Below are positions 27,355-37,239 of a stretch of 64,000 nucleotides of DNA, in pieces. The notes below the pieces were generated by a model. That model had not been told where the DNA came from. It did not search any database and worked only from the letters and a program-made list of their open reading frames with translations. Each line of letters begins with the position of its first letter. The first letter of the stretch is position 1. This DNA is from Pseudomonas khorasanensis (GTDB taxonomy: Bacteria > Pseudomonadota > Gammaproteobacteria > Pseudomonadales > Pseudomonadaceae), in assembly GCF_014268505.2 (NCBI RefSeq), contig NZ_JABWQP020000006.1, forward strand, positions 1 through 64,000, read 5' to 3'. The position numbers and the translations under genes were made by a program.

Positions 27355-29039
27355 AAGCCTTCGCCGAGTTGTACACCGAACTCGACGCGACCACGTCGAG
27401 CAACGCCAAACTGGCGGCCATGCAGGCCTACTTCGCTCAAGCCGCGCCCGAAGACGCCGCGTGGGCGGTTTACTTTCTCTCCGGTGGTCGCCCCCGGCAA
27501 CTGGTGCCGGTGCGCATCCTGCGTGAGCTGGCAGTCGACGTTTCGGGGCTGGAGCCTTGGTTGTTCGAAGAAAGTTATCAAGCCGTCGGCGACCTGGCCG
27601 AGACCATTTCACTGGTACTTGCGGAAAATTCGCACAGCTCCGAGGCCGGTCTCGCCGAATGGATCGAGGACAAACTGCTGCCACTGCGCGGCGAAACCCC
27701 TGAATACCTGGCGCGACAACTGCCGATGCTGTGGGCGCAACTCGATCGGCCAAGCCTGATGCTGTGCATCAAGCTGATTACCGGCAGTTTCCGAGTAGGC
27801 GTGTCGAAGTTGCTGGTCACCCGCGCACTGGCGTCGATGGCCGGGCTCGACAGCAAGCGCGTGGCGCAACGTCTGGTCGGTTACACCGATCTGTCGAACC
27901 GGCCGAACGCCGCCAGTTACCTGAAACTGATCGCCCCGGAATCTGCCGACGAACACGCCCAGCGCGGCGGCCAGCCTTACCCGTTCTTCCTCGCTCACGC
28001 CCTGGCGCAACCGGTCGAGGCGTTTGAAGCTCTGCTCGGGCCGGCAATGGACTGGCAAGTGGAATGGAAGTGGGACGGCATCCGCGCCCAGGTGGTCAAG
28101 CGTGACGGGCGGCTGTGGGTATGGTCGCGCGGCGAAGAACTGGTGACGGAGCGCTTTCCCGAATTCGATGTGCTGGTGCACGGTTTGCCCGACGGCACGG
28201 TGATTGATGGCGAAATTGTGGTGTGGAAAAGTACCCATCCGCGCACCGAAGACGCTTTCGATCCCGAGTCGCCAGAGCCCCCGGCGGTGCAACCATTTGC
28301 CTTGCTTCAACAACGGATTGGCCGCAAAACCCTCGACAAGAAAATCCTTGAGGATGTGCCCGTGGTGCTGCTCGCCTACGACTTGCTGGAATGGCAAGGG
28401 GAAGACTGGCGCAACCAGCCTCAGGTCAAACGGCGCGAGCAATTGGAAAAAGTCATCGCGCGTTGCGACAGTCCGGTGTTGCTGCCCTCGCCCGTGCTGA
28501 CCGGCGAGGACTGGTTTGACCTCGGCCGACAGCGTGAAGCGTCACGCAAACTGGGCGTCGAAGGCATGATGCTCAAGGCTCGCGACTCGTTGTATGGCGT
28601 GGGCCGGACCAAGGACATGGGCGTGTGGTGGAAGTGGAAAGTCGAACCGTTCAGCGTCGATGCCGTGTTGATTTATGCCCAGCGCGGGCATGGTCGCCGC
28701 GCCAGCCTTTACAGCGATTACACCTTCGCCGTGTGGGACGGCCCGCCGGAGTCGAGCCAACGCTCGCTGGTACCGTTCGCCAAGGCGTATTCGGGGTTGA
28801 CCGACGAAGAGATGCGCCAGGTCGACAGCATCGTGCGCAAAACTACGGTGGAAAAATTCGGTCCGGTCAGCAGCGTCAAGCCCAGCCTGGTGTTTGAACT
28901 GGGTTTTGAAGGTATCGCCCTGTCGCGGCGACACAAAAGCGGCATCGCCGTGCGCTTCCCGCGAATGCTGCGCTGGCGCAAGGACAAGACCGTGGAAGAG
29001 GCCGATAGCCTCGCCACCCTGCAGGATCTGTTGGCCTGA
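27351..29039 (+). CDS. ATP-dependent DNA ligase (ligase-associated repair system)
   Basis: 562 residues. The nucleotidyltransferase motif I is EWKWDGIRAQ with Lys240 as the adenylated residue. Motif III is DGEIVVWK, motif IV VEGMMLK and motif V VWWKWKVEP. An N-terminal DNA-binding domain of about 200 residues is present, as in LigB/LigC/archaeal-type ligases, with no LigD-type nuclease or polymerase domain. It belongs to the ligase family that travels with the exonuclease, DEXH helicase and PdeM. The start codon overlaps the end of the exonuclease gene. Confidence 0.94.
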   Translation: MKAFAELYTELDATTSSNAKLAAMQAYFAQAAPEDAAWAVYFLSGGRPRQLVPVRILRELAVDVSGLEPWLFEESYQAVGDLAETISLVLAENSHSSEAGLAEWIEDKLLPLRGETPEYLARQLPMLWAQLDRPSLMLCIKLITGSFRVGVSKLLVTRALASMAGLDSKRVAQRLVGYTDLSNRPNAASYLKLIAPESADEHAQRGGQPYPFFLAHALAQPVEAFEALLGPAMDWQVEWKWDGIRAQVVKRDGRLWVWSRGEELVTERFPEFDVLVHGLPDGTVIDGEIVVWKSTHPRTEDAFDPESPEPPAVQPFALLQQRIGRKTLDKKILEDVPVVLLAYDLLEWQGEDWRNQPQVKRREQLEKVIARCDSPVLLPSPVLTGEDWFDLGRQREASRKLGVEGMMLKARDSLYGVGRTKDMGVWWKWKVEPFSVDAVLIYAQRGHGRRASLYSDYTFAVWDGPPESSQRSLVPFAKAYSGLTDEEMRQVDSIVRKTTVEKFGPVSSVKPSLVFELGFEGIALSRRHKSGIAVRFPRMLRWRKDKTVEEADSLATLQDLLA

Positions 29040-29408
29040 CCCATTCTCAATAACACCGCGAACCCCGGTGGCGAGGGAGCTTGCTCCCGCTCGACTGCGC
29101 AGCAGTTGCAAAGCCTGCAACCTGAGTATTGCAGGATAAACGCCGGGGAGTGCTTCGCCCTCCAGCGGGATCAAGCTCCCTCGCCACCGGAAATCGCGGC
29201 CCAAATTCGCGTCGCGTTCCGAAACAGTGCAACGAAAACGCCATGCCCTTTTCCGGGCACCCATTGCGCTCGTCTCTCCCCGCCCGACCTTTTAAAACAC
29301 TTGTTCGGGACTCTGGTTCGGAAATTGCTACTTTCTATAGGTCGTAAGCGTTGCAGTAACAATAATTCTGCGCCACAAGCGCTCATATTGGTTCTTAGGG
29401 ATTGAATA
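29040..29408. other. Intergenic region between ligase and ABC-transporter operon
   Basis: No credible gene. The left third is a REP doublet (29067-29188). The right part (about 29190-29408) should hold the promoter and leader of the transporter operon; AAATTGCTACTTTCTATAGG at about 29323-29342 is AT-richer than the surroundings and could include a -10-like TATAGG. A clear operator was not found. Confidence 0.6.
29067..29188. repeat. REP doublet, GAGGGAGC type
   Basis: GGTGGCGAGGGAGCTTGCTC at the left and GATCAAGCTCCCTCGCCACC at the right, with a middle that includes CTGCGCAGCAG and other short inverted repeats. Related to 18028-18159. Confidence 0.85.
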
Positions 29409-30191
29409 ATGAAAAAAGCATTGCTGACCCTTTCTGCACTGGCGTTGTGCATGGCCGCCGGCTCCGCGCTGGCCAAGGAATACAAAGAGCTGCGCTTTGG
29501 CGTTGACCCTTCGTACGCACCGTTCGAGTCGAAAGCGGCCGATGGCAACCTGGTGGGCTTCGACATCGACCTGGGCAACGCAATCTGCGCGGAGCTGAAG
29601 GTCAAGTGCAAATGGGTGGAAAGCGACTTCGACGGCATGATCCCGGGCCTCAAGGCCAACAAGTTCGACGGCGTGATCTCGTCGATGACCGTTACCCCGG
29701 CGCGGGAGAAAGTCATCGACTTCTCCAATGAGCTGTTCTCCGGCCCGACCGCTTACGTGTTCAAGAAAGGCTCCGGCCTGAGCGCAGACGTCGCTTCGCT
29801 CAAGGGCAAAACCGTCGGCTACGAGCAAGGCACCATTCAGGAAGCCTACGCCAAAGCCGTACTGGACAAGGCCGGCGTGAAAACCCAGGCGTATCAGAAC
29901 CAGGATCAGGTTTACTCCGACCTGACCTCGGGCCGCCTCGACGCTGCCATCCAGGACATGCTGCAGGCCGAACTGGGCTTCCTCAAGTCGCCTAAAGGGG
30001 AAGGCTACGAAGTCAGCCAACCGGTCGACAGCGAATTGCTGCCTTCCAAAACCGCCATCGGTATCAAGAAAGGTAACACTGAGCTGAAAGCGCTTTTGGA
30101 TAAAGGTATCAAAGCGTTACACGACGACGGCAAATACGCCGAGATCCAAAAGAAACACTTTGGCGACCTGAACCTGTACAGCGGCAAATAA
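29409..30191 (+). CDS. Periplasmic amino-acid-binding protein (HisJ/ArtJ-like) of ABC transporter
   Basis: 260 residues. Signal peptide ends at GSALA (about residue 22). Family 3 solute-binding protein: LRFGVDPSYAPFESKAADGNLVGFDIDLGNAICAELKVKC contains the ligand-binding start, and FDGMIPGLKANKFDGVISSMTVTPAREK is the hinge signature. This lineage binds basic or polar amino acids (Lys, Arg, His or opine-like). A strong hairpin follows it within the operon, which would raise its level over the membrane parts. Confidence 0.93.
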   Translation: MKKALLTLSALALCMAAGSALAKEYKELRFGVDPSYAPFESKAADGNLVGFDIDLGNAICAELKVKCKWVESDFDGMIPGLKANKFDGVISSMTVTPAREKVIDFSNELFSGPTAYVFKKGSGLSADVASLKGKTVGYEQGTIQEAYAKAVLDKAGVKTQAYQNQDQVYSDLTSGRLDAAIQDMLQAELGFLKSPKGEGYEVSQPVDSELLPSKTAIGIKKGNTELKALLDKGIKALHDDGKYAEIQKKHFGDLNLYSGK

Positions 30192-30197
30192 TGCCCC

Positions 30198-30224
30198 GGC
30201 GCCCATCCTCGATGGGCGCCTTTT
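30198..30224 (+). terminator. Intra-operon hairpin after the binding-protein gene
   Basis: GGCGCCCATC and GATGGGCGCC pair perfectly (10 bp) around a 3-nt loop and are followed by TTTT. It is a partial terminator or mRNA 3' stabiliser between the binding-protein gene and the permeases, a common way to make excess binding protein. Confidence 0.85.
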
Positions 30225-30247
30225 CCATCCGCTCGGGTTGCTGATTT

Positions 30248-30976
30248 ATGTTCGAAAACCTCCTGCAAAATCTGGGGCTCTCTGCGTTCAGCCTTCAGGG
30301 CTTCGGCCCGTTGCTGCTGCAAGGCACCTGGATGACCATCAAATTATCGGCGATGTCGTTGCTGGTGGCCGTGCTGCTCGGCCTCCTCGGCGCCAGTGCC
30401 AAACTGTCCAAAGTCAAACTGGTGCGCCTGCCCGCCCAGCTCTACACCACACTGATTCGCGGGGTGCCGGACCTGGTGCTGATGCTGCTGATCTTCTACA
30501 GCCTGCAAACCTGGCTGACGACTTTCACCGATTACATGGAATGGGAATACATCGAAATCGACCCGTTCAGTGCCGGCGTGCTGACGCTGGGCTTCATATA
30601 TGGCGCGTATTTCACCGAAACCTTTCGCGGCGCCATCCTTGCCGTACCGCGCGGCCAGGTCGAAGCCGCCACTGCCTACGGCCTCAAACGTGGTCAGCGC
30701 TTTCGCTTCGTGGTGTTTCCGCAAATGATGCGCTTCGCCCTGCCGGGCATCGGCAATAACTGGATGGTGATGCTCAAGGCCACCGCACTGGTATCGATCA
30801 TCGGCCTGGCCGATCTGGTCAAAGCCGCGCAGGACGCCGGTAAAAGCACTTATCAACTGTTCTACTTTTTGGTCGTTGCCGCGCTGATCTATCTGCTGAT
30901 CACCAGCGCATCCAACGTCATCCTGCGCTGGCTCGAACGCCGCTACGCCGCGGGCGCCCGGGAGGCCGTGCGATGA
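30248..30976 (+). CDS. ABC transporter permease (HisQ-type)
   Basis: 242 residues with five or so transmembrane segments. The family EAA-type loop is EAATAYGLKRGQRFRFVVFPQMMRFALPG. HisQ/GlnP family of polar-amino-acid permeases: TLIRGVPDLVLMLLIFY and GAYFTETFRGAILAVPRGQ are typical. The stop overlaps the start of the next permease gene by 4 bp (ATGA). Confidence 0.93.
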   Translation: MFENLLQNLGLSAFSLQGFGPLLLQGTWMTIKLSAMSLLVAVLLGLLGASAKLSKVKLVRLPAQLYTTLIRGVPDLVLMLLIFYSLQTWLTTFTDYMEWEYIEIDPFSAGVLTLGFIYGAYFTETFRGAILAVPRGQVEAATAYGLKRGQRFRFVVFPQMMRFALPGIGNNWMVMLKATALVSIIGLADLVKAAQDAGKSTYQLFYFLVVAALIYLLITSASNVILRWLERRYAAGAREAVR

Positions 30977-31683
30977 TCGAACTTCTGCAGGAATACTGGA
31001 AAGCCTTCCTTTATACCGACGGCCAGAACATCACCGGGCTGGCGATGACGATGTGGCTGTTGACCGCCTCGATCTGCATCGGCTTCATCGTCTCGATTCC
31101 GCTGTCGATTGCCCGCGTCTCGCCGCACTTCTACATCCGCTGGCCGGTGCAGTTCTACACCTACCTGTTTCGCGGAACGCCGCTCTACATCCAGCTGCTG
31201 ATCTGCTACACCGGTATCTACAGCCTCGCCGCCGTGAGGGAGCAGCCGATTCTCGACAGTTTCTTCCGCGATGCGATGAACTGCACAATCCTGGCGTTCG
31301 CCCTGAATACCTGCGCCTACACCACCGAGATTTTCGCCGGTTCGATCCGCAGCATGAACCATGGTGAAGTCGAGGCGGCCAAGGCTTACGGTCTGACGGG
31401 TTGGAAGCTGTATGCCTACGTAATCATGCCCTCGGCGCTGCGCCGTTCGTTGCCGTACTACAGCAATGAAGTGATCCTGATGCTGCACTCGACCACGGTG
31501 GCTTTCACCGCGACCATCCCGGATATTCTGAAAGTCGCGCGGGACGCCAACTCGGCGACCTTTCTGACTTTTCAATCCTTCGGCATTGCCGCGCTGATCT
31601 ACCTGACCATTACCTTTGCGCTGGTCGGCCTGTTCCGTCTTGCCGAACGCCGATGGCTGGCCTTCCTCGGGCCGACTCACTAG
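30973..31683 (+). CDS. ABC transporter permease (HisM-type)
   Basis: 236 residues, second permease of the heterodimer. YLFRGTPLYIQLLICYTGIY and AKAYGLTGWKLYAYVIMPSALRR (EAA loop) place it in the HisM family. Translationally coupled to the HisQ-type gene by a 4-bp overlap. The M14 deacylase gene follows after 28 bp. Confidence 0.93.
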   Translation: MIELLQEYWKAFLYTDGQNITGLAMTMWLLTASICIGFIVSIPLSIARVSPHFYIRWPVQFYTYLFRGTPLYIQLLICYTGIYSLAAVREQPILDSFFRDAMNCTILAFALNTCAYTTEIFAGSIRSMNHGEVEAAKAYGLTGWKLYAYVIMPSALRRSLPYYSNEVILMLHSTTVAFTATIPDILKVARDANSATFLTFQSFGIAALIYLTITFALVGLFRLAERRWLAFLGPTH

Positions 31684-31711
31684 GACCGGCTTCAGAAATA
31701 AAGAGATAAAA

Positions 31712-32830
31712 ATGCGCCACCAGATACATGACCTGCTGGCCCCGCTGCCGGGGACCGCACGACAGATTCACAGCTTCCACCTCGGCCCCGAGCAGGCCAA
31801 GGGCAAGATTTACATCCAGTCATCGCTGCATGCCGACGAACTGCCCGGCATGCTCGTCGCCTGGCACCTCAAGCAACGGCTGGCCGAGCTGGAAGCTGCG
31901 GGGCGCCTGCGCAGCGAGATCGTGCTGGTGCCGGTGGCCAACCCGGCTGGCCTGGAACAAGTGCTGATGGACGTGCCGCTGGGCCGCTACGAATTCGAGA
32001 GCGGGCAGAATTTCAATCGCTGGTTCGTCGACCTCAGCGAAGAAATCGGCAACGACATTGCGACGAAGCTCGGCGATGACCCGCAGCACAACCTTGAAGT
32101 GATTCGCGCCAGCCTGCGCCACGCCCTCGCCCGCCAGACGCCGACGACGCAACTGCAGTCCCAGCGACTGACCCTGCAACGGCTGGCCTGTGATGCCGAC
32201 ATGGTGCTGGACCTGCACTGTGATTTCGAATCGGTCGTGCACCTTTACACTACACCCGAAGCCTGGCCGCAGGTCGAGCCGTTGGCGCGCTACATCGGCT
32301 CGCAGGCAAGTCTGCTGGCTACCGATTCCGGTGGGCAGTCGTTCGATGAGTGTTTCACCCTGCTGTGGTGGCAGTTGCAGGAGCGCTTCGGCGACCAATT
32401 CGACATTCCGCAGGGCAGCTTCTCGGTCACCGTCGAATTGCGTGGCCAGGGCGACGTCAGTCACCCGCTGGCCAGTCGCGACTGCCAGGCGCTGATCGAT
32501 TATCTGATCCAGTACGACGCCATCGTCGGCGAAACCAAACCGCAGCCGCCCTTGCCGTTCCCCGCCACGCCATTGGCCGGCGTGGAACCGGTGACCACGC
32601 CGGTTGGCGGGTTGCTGGTATTCACCGCCACGGCCGGGCAATACCTGGAAGCCGGCCAGCAAATCGCCGAAATCATCGACCCGATCAACGATCGCGTCAC
32701 GCCCGTTCGCAGCACCTCTGCCGGCCTGCTGTACGCCCGCTCGCTGCGGCGCATGGCCACCGCCGGCATGGTCATTGCCCACGTCGCGGGCGCCGAAGCC
32801 TATCGCAGCGGCTACCTACTTTCGCCTTGA
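31712..32830 (+). CDS. M14-family deacylase (succinylglutamate desuccinylase/aspartoacylase type) in transporter operon
   Basis: 372 residues, no signal peptide, so cytoplasmic. Zinc ligands fit the M14 pattern: His40 and Glu43 ([10 protein letters not shown]) and His169 (LDLHCDFES); FNRWF (residues 101-105) is the substrate-binding Asn-Arg motif and [10 protein letters not shown] holds the probable catalytic Glu. A C-terminal beta domain follows. It is placed between the permease and ATPase genes, so its substrate is probably what the transporter brings in: an N-acyl or N-succinyl amino acid. This is inference. The start at 31712 follows AAAGAGATAAAA. Confidence 0.88.
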   Translation: MRHQIHDLLAPLPGTARQIHSFHLGPEQAKGKIYIQSSLHADELPGMLVAWHLKQRLAELEAAGRLRSEIVLVPVANPAGLEQVLMDVPLGRYEFESGQNFNRWFVDLSEEIGNDIATKLGDDPQHNLEVIRASLRHALARQTPTTQLQSQRLTLQRLACDADMVLDLHCDFESVVHLYTTPEAWPQVEPLARYIGSQASLLATDSGGQSFDECFTLLWWQLQERFGDQFDIPQGSFSVTVELRGQGDVSHPLASRDCQALIDYLIQYDAIVGETKPQPPLPFPATPLAGVEPVTTPVGGLLVFTATAGQYLEAGQQIAEIIDPINDRVTPVRSTSAGLLYARSLRRMATAGMVIAHVAGAEAYRSGYLLSP

Positions 32831-32843
32831 GGATGCTCGTCCC

Positions 32844-33608
32844 ATGTACAAACTGACCGTTGAAGGCCTGCATAAAAGCTATGGCGACCATCAGGTGCTC
32901 AAAGGCGTTTCGCTCAAGGCGAAGACTGGCGACGTGATCAGCCTGATCGGCGCCAGCGGCTCGGGTAAAAGCACCTTTCTGCGCTGCATCAACTTTCTCG
33001 AACAACCCAACGACGGCGCCATGAGCCTCGACGGCCAGGCCATCCGCATGGTCACCGACCGCCACGGCCTGCACGTCGCCGATGCCGATGAACTGCAACG
33101 CCTGCGCACGCGGCTGGCGATGGTGTTCCAACACTTCAATCTGTGGAGCCACATGACGGTGCTGGAAAACATCACCATGGCTCCGCGCCGGGTTTTGGGT
33201 TGCAGCAAGCAGGAAGCCGACGACCGCGCCCGGCGCTATCTCGACAAGGTCGGCTTGCCGGCGCGAGTGGCAGATCAGTACCCGGCGTTTCTTTCGGGTG
33301 GTCAGCAGCAACGCGTAGCGATCGCCCGGGCGCTGGCGATGGAGCCGGAGGTAATGCTGTTCGACGAACCGACTTCGGCGCTGGACCCGGAACTGGTCGG
33401 TGAGGTGTTGAAAGTGATTCAGGGTCTGGCCGAAGAAGGCCGGACGATGATCATGGTGACGCACGAAATGAGCTTTGCGCGCAAGGTGTCGAGCCAGGTG
33501 CTGTTTTTGCACCAGGGTCTGGTTGAAGAAGAAGGCGCGCCCGAGGAGGTGCTGGGCAATCCGAAAAGCGAACGCCTCAAACAATTCCTGAGCGGAAACC
33601 TGAAATAA
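32844..33608 (+). CDS. ABC transporter ATP-binding protein (HisP-type)
   Basis: 254 residues. Walker [10 protein letters not shown] (residues 36-44), Q-loop [16 protein letters not shown], signature [15 protein letters not shown], Walker [15 protein letters not shown], and H-loop VTHEMSFA. Polar amino-acid transporter ATPase of the HisP/GlnQ type. The start at 32844 (MYKLTVEG) is the family N-terminus, with GAGGATGCT upstream. It completes the five-gene operon 29409-33608. Confidence 0.95.
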   Translation: MYKLTVEGLHKSYGDHQVLKGVSLKAKTGDVISLIGASGSGKSTFLRCINFLEQPNDGAMSLDGQAIRMVTDRHGLHVADADELQRLRTRLAMVFQHFNLWSHMTVLENITMAPRRVLGCSKQEADDRARRYLDKVGLPARVADQYPAFLSGGQQQRVAIARALAMEPEVMLFDEPTSALDPELVGEVLKVIQGLAEEGRTMIMVTHEMSFARKVSSQVLFLHQGLVEEEGAPEEVLGNPKSERLKQFLSGNLK

Positions 33609-33624
33609 AGTTTGCCACACACCC

Positions 33625-33652
33625 TGTGGGAGCGAGCCTGCTCGCTCCCACA
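33625..33652. repeat. Perfect minimal REP palindrome
   Basis: TGTGGGAGCGAG and CTCGCTCCCACA around CCTG. This is a REPIN collapsed to a single 12-bp hairpin, placed 16 bp after the ATPase stop, where it may work as a terminator-like structure. Compare the 7147 element of the other REP class. Confidence 0.85.
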
Positions 33653-33737
33653 AGGGAATCCATCGACCGACAAAGTTAAACTTGTCCGCCCGCTTCGCTG
33701 TCTCTGAAACAACCCCTCCAGAGCGCACGCAGCCGGC

Positions 33738-36227
33738 ATGGCGAAATCCCCCGACCTTGCAAAAACCTGGTTCAGCGCCCGCGACTGGAAGCCGTTCGCC
33801 TTTCAGAAACAGGTGTGGGCAGCGGTAAAAAATGGCGAATCCGGGCTGCTTCACGCCAGCACCGGCGCCGGCAAGACCTACGCGGTGTGGTTTGCCGCGC
33901 TCAATCGCTTCGCTCGCATACCTCCGTCCGTAGCGACGCCGCGCAAACGCAAACCGCCGGCCGAACCGCTGACCGTGCTGTGGATCACGCCAATGCGCGC
34001 CCTCGCCGCCGACACCGCGCGCGCGCTACAAACTCCGGTCGATGATTTGCAGATTCCATGGAGCATCGGCCTGCGCACCGGCGACACCAGCAGCAGCGAA
34101 CGCGCCCGTCAGGGCCGGCGCCTGCCAACCACGCTGATCACCACACCGGAAAGCCTGACACTGCTGCTCGCCCGAGCGGATGCACGTGCTGCTTTGTCGA
34201 CATTGCGCATGATCGTAGTGGATGAATGGCACGAATTGCTCGGCAATAAACGCGGCGTCCAGTTGCAACTCGCCCTCGCCCGCCTGCGTTATTGGCAGCC
34301 GGACCTGATCGTCTGGGGTGTTTCCGCTACGCTCGGTAACCAGTCCCACGCCGAGCAAGTGCTGATCCCACAGGGCGGCGGCGTCAGTGTTCAGGGCAAA
34401 AGCGAAAAAACGCTGCAGGTCGATACCCTGCTCCCACCCGCTATCGAGCGTTTTCCATGGGCCGGGCACATAGGTCTAAAAATGCTGCCGCTGGTCGTGG
34501 CTGAACTGGATGCCTGCGCCAGCAGCCTGGTGTTCACCAACACCCGGGCGCAATCGGAAATCTGGTATCAGGCGTTGCTGGAAACGCGCCCGGACTGGGC
34601 CGGATTGATTGCGTTGCACCACAGTTCACTGTCGCGCGACACCCGCGACTGGGTCGAGCAGGCCTTGAAGAACGGCCAGTTGAAAGCGGTGGTCTGCACG
34701 TCCAGTCTGGACCTGGGTGTTGATTTCCTGCCGGTCGAGCGGGTGCTGCAAATCGGCTCGGCCAAAGGCGTTGCGCGGTTGATGCAGCGTGCCGGGCGTT
34801 CCGGCCACGCACCGGGGCGCACCTCGCGCGTGACGCTGGTGCCGACGCACAGTCTTGAGCTGATCGAGGCCGTTGCCGCGCGTGACGCGGTCGAGCAGCG
34901 CCGAATCGAACCACGCCTGTCACCGCACAAGCCGCTGGATGTCCTGGTTCAGCATTTGGTCAGCATGGCCCTTGGCGGTGGGTTTATTCCTGAGGAGCTG
35001 TACGAAGAAGTCCGTGGGGCCTGGGCTTATCGCGACCTGACACCGGCTGACTGGGCCTGGGCGCTGGCGTTCGTACGTCATGGCGGAATGTCGCTGACGG
35101 CGTATCCGGATTATCGCCGGGTCGAGCCGGACGAGAACGGCGTCTGGCGCGTGCCGGATGCACGTCTGGCGCGGCGCCACCGCATGAGCATCGGCACCAT
35201 TGTCAGCGATGCCAGCATCAACCTGAAGTTCTGGAGCAAGGGCGGCGGTGGCAAACAGTTGGGCAGCGTCGAGGAAGGCTTTATCGCCCGGCTCAAACCC
35301 GGCGATGGCTTTCTCTTCGCCGGCCGCTTGCTGGAGCTGGTGCGGGTGGAGAACATGACCGCCTACGTCAAACGCAGCACCGCGAAAAAGGCCGCCGTGC
35401 CGCGCTGGAATGGCGGACGCATGCCGTTATCCAACGAGCTGGCCCAAGCGGTGGTTGCGCGCTTCAGCGCTGCCGCTGAGGGAGCGTTCAATGGCCCGGA
35501 AATGCGCGCGCTGCGGCCGTTGCTGGAAACGCAGATCCGCTGGTCCGGCTTGCCCACCACGGAAAATCTGCTGGCCGAGGTGCTGAAGTCCCGCGAAGGC
35601 TGGCACCTTTTCCTCTATCCCTTTGCCGGACGTCAGGTGCATCTGGGGCTGGCAAGCTTGCTGGCGTGGCGCGTCAGTCAGCGCCAGCCGGTGACCTTCT
35701 CGATCGCGGTCAATGATTACGGTCTGGAATTGCTCAGTGCCACGCCGGTAGATTGGACGGCGCAGCTCGACGCACGTCTGTTCAACGCAGACGACCTGTT
35801 ACTGGATGTGCTGGCGAGCCTCAATGCCGGCGAACTGGCGCTGCGCCGCTTTCGCGAAATCGCGAGGATTGCCGGGCTGGTGTTCGCGGGTTATCCAGGG
35901 GCGCCGAAAAGTACGCGGCAGGTGCAGGCGTCCAGTGGTTTGTTCTTCAATGTGTTCAAGCAGTATGACGCCGACAACCTGCTACTGGCCCAGGCAGGGG
36001 AAGAAGTCCTACGCGAAGAACTGGATATTCGGCGTTTGGAACTGACGTTGGCGCGTATCAATGAGATGAAACTCGACGTGCATCAGATCAAGCGTCCTAC
36101 ACCGCTGGGATTCCCCCTGCTGGTGGAGCGGATGCGCGAAAGCATGAGCTCGGAAAAACTGGCTGACAGGATCAGAAGAATGGTCGGTGACCTGGAAAAA
36201 ACCGCTGATAACGGAAAATCGTCGTGA
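33738..36227 (+). CDS. Ligase-associated DEXH-box helicase (Lhr-Core type)
   Basis: 829 residues, a superfamily 2, 3'-5' helicase. Walker A STGAGKT at residues 41-47, DEWH box (VVDEWHEL), motif [12 protein letters not shown] and motif [15 protein letters not shown]. The C-terminal half has the Lhr-type winged helix and DUF4175-like domain. The length matches the ligase-associated helicase family (TIGR04121). It is separated from the ligase by the transporter operon, but is coupled to PdeM by an overlapping GTGA. Confidence 0.93.
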   Translation: MAKSPDLAKTWFSARDWKPFAFQKQVWAAVKNGESGLLHASTGAGKTYAVWFAALNRFARIPPSVATPRKRKPPAEPLTVLWITPMRALAADTARALQTPVDDLQIPWSIGLRTGDTSSSERARQGRRLPTTLITTPESLTLLLARADARAALSTLRMIVVDEWHELLGNKRGVQLQLALARLRYWQPDLIVWGVSATLGNQSHAEQVLIPQGGGVSVQGKSEKTLQVDTLLPPAIERFPWAGHIGLKMLPLVVAELDACASSLVFTNTRAQSEIWYQALLETRPDWAGLIALHHSSLSRDTRDWVEQALKNGQLKAVVCTSSLDLGVDFLPVERVLQIGSAKGVARLMQRAGRSGHAPGRTSRVTLVPTHSLELIEAVAARDAVEQRRIEPRLSPHKPLDVLVQHLVSMALGGGFIPEELYEEVRGAWAYRDLTPADWAWALAFVRHGGMSLTAYPDYRRVEPDENGVWRVPDARLARRHRMSIGTIVSDASINLKFWSKGGGGKQLGSVEEGFIARLKPGDGFLFAGRLLELVRVENMTAYVKRSTAKKAAVPRWNGGRMPLSNELAQAVVARFSAAAEGAFNGPEMRALRPLLETQIRWSGLPTTENLLAEVLKSREGWHLFLYPFAGRQVHLGLASLLAWRVSQRQPVTFSIAVNDYGLELLSATPVDWTAQLDARLFNADDLLLDVLASLNAGELALRRFREIARIAGLVFAGYPGAPKSTRQVQASSGLFFNVFKQYDADNLLLAQAGEEVLREELDIRRLELTLARINEMKLDVHQIKRPTPLGFPLLVERMRESMSSEKLADRIRRMVGDLEKTADNGKSS

Positions 36228-36880
36228 ATACAGCGTACCCGGTGCGCCTGGCCGGCGAAGAGTTATGGTTGTTGCCAGAGAAAGCCCTGTACTGGCCAGC
36301 CCAAGAAGCGCTATTGATTGCAGACGTGCATTTCGGCAAGGCGGCGGCCTATCGCAGCCTCGGGCAACCAGTTCCGCATGGCACGACGGCGAGCAATATC
36401 GAAGTCATCGACGCGCTGCTGGCCAGGCTGCCGTGCCGACAATTGATCTTTCTCGGTGACTTCCTCCACGGGCCTGGGTCTCACGCGGAAAATACGCTGA
36501 AAGCCTTGGCACAATGGCGTGAGCGGCACGCTGGGCTGCCGATGACATTGATTCGCGGCAATCACGACAAGCGCGCGGGCGATCCACCCGCCTCGTTGAA
36601 TATCCGCGTGGTGCCCGAACCGCTGTTGCTCGGGCCGTTCGCCTTGCAGCATGAACCCGATCCGCATCCCGAACGACACGTGCTCGCGGGCCATGTGCAC
36701 CCGGTCTATCGACTGCACGGCAAAGGGCGACAGAGCTTGCGCCTGGCCTGTTTCAGGCTGGGTGAGCGCATCAGCCTGATGCCGGCGTTCGGTGCGTTTA
36801 CCGGTGGTTTTCAGGTCGAGCGCGACGAAAGCTGCAGAGTCTTTGTGATTGGCGACAACGAAATATGGCCCGTCAGTTAG
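36224..36880 (+). CDS. pdeM: PdeM/MPE, ligase-associated metallophosphoesterase endonuclease
   Basis: 218 residues. Binuclear metallophosphoesterase motifs: DVH (Asp34, His36), GD (Asp79 in FLGDFLH), GNHD (residues 112-115) and GHVH (156-159). Manganese-dependent DNA endonuclease known from Pseudomonas putida, where it is encoded with the Lhr-Core helicase, ligase and exonuclease. The GTG start overlaps the helicase stop by 4 bp. Its own stop lies inside a long hairpin. Confidence 0.92.
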   Translation: MNTAYPVRLAGEELWLLPEKALYWPAQEALLIADVHFGKAAAYRSLGQPVPHGTTASNIEVIDALLARLPCRQLIFLGDFLHGPGSHAENTLKALAQWRERHAGLPMTLIRGNHDKRAGDPPASLNIRVVPEPLLLGPFALQHEPDPHPERHVLAGHVHPVYRLHGKGRQSLRLACFRLGERISLMPAFGAFTGGFQVERDESCRVFVIGDNEIWPVS

Positions 36881-36910
36881 ATCTCATATGGATCTGACTG
36901 CCGGGCCATA
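36864..36910. terminator. Long hairpin over the pdeM stop codon
   Basis: An imperfect inverted repeat of about 20 bp per arm. TATGGCCCG at the left pairs with CGGGCCATA at the right, with the middle parts CAGT/AGATC and GATC/ACTG also pairing. It spans the UAG stop of pdeM and precedes the convergent small gene. There is no T-tract, so it may be a bidirectional terminator or a 3' stability element. Confidence 0.6.
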
Positions 36911-36924
36911 TCTGCACCAGTGGA

Positions 36925-37131
36925 TCAGGCGACAGGCGCCGGAGGCGGTTCGTCCGGCAGTGTGGGCTCGCCGGGTTCGGTCGGTTGTTCGTAGGGAGTA
37001 TCGGGATCCGGCTGACCGGGGACACCGGACAGGCTCAAAGATGGATTCGCCAATAGCGACCAGGCCAGTACGCCTATCTGATTGGGCTCAAGCCTTGCCA
37101 GTTCAGCGCTGATTCGCGGGTCGATCTTCAT
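36925..37131 (-). CDS. Small conserved protein with Pro-rich C-terminus
   Basis: 68 residues. The N-terminal half has a helical signature (MKIDPRISAELARLEPNQIGVLAWSLLA), the C-terminal half is Pro/Glu/Asp-rich. The ATG is preceded by GAGGAGTGCC. No signal peptide and no domain that I recognise. It converges with pdeM and follows dcd on the same strand after about 108 bp. Coding is supported by the start, the RBS and codon use only. Confidence 0.6.
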   Translation of the reverse strand: MKIDPRISAELARLEPNQIGVLAWSLLANPSLSLSGVPGQPDPDTPYEQPTEPGEPTLPDEPPPAPVA

Positions 37132-37239
37132 AGGGCACTCCTCGTTGAAGGCCCGTCTTTGTCTGAAACGAAAAACGGGCAGTACACCCCATAGAGTGTC
37201 TGCCCGCAAAAGAATTCCCGACATCCGTCGGACGGCAAC

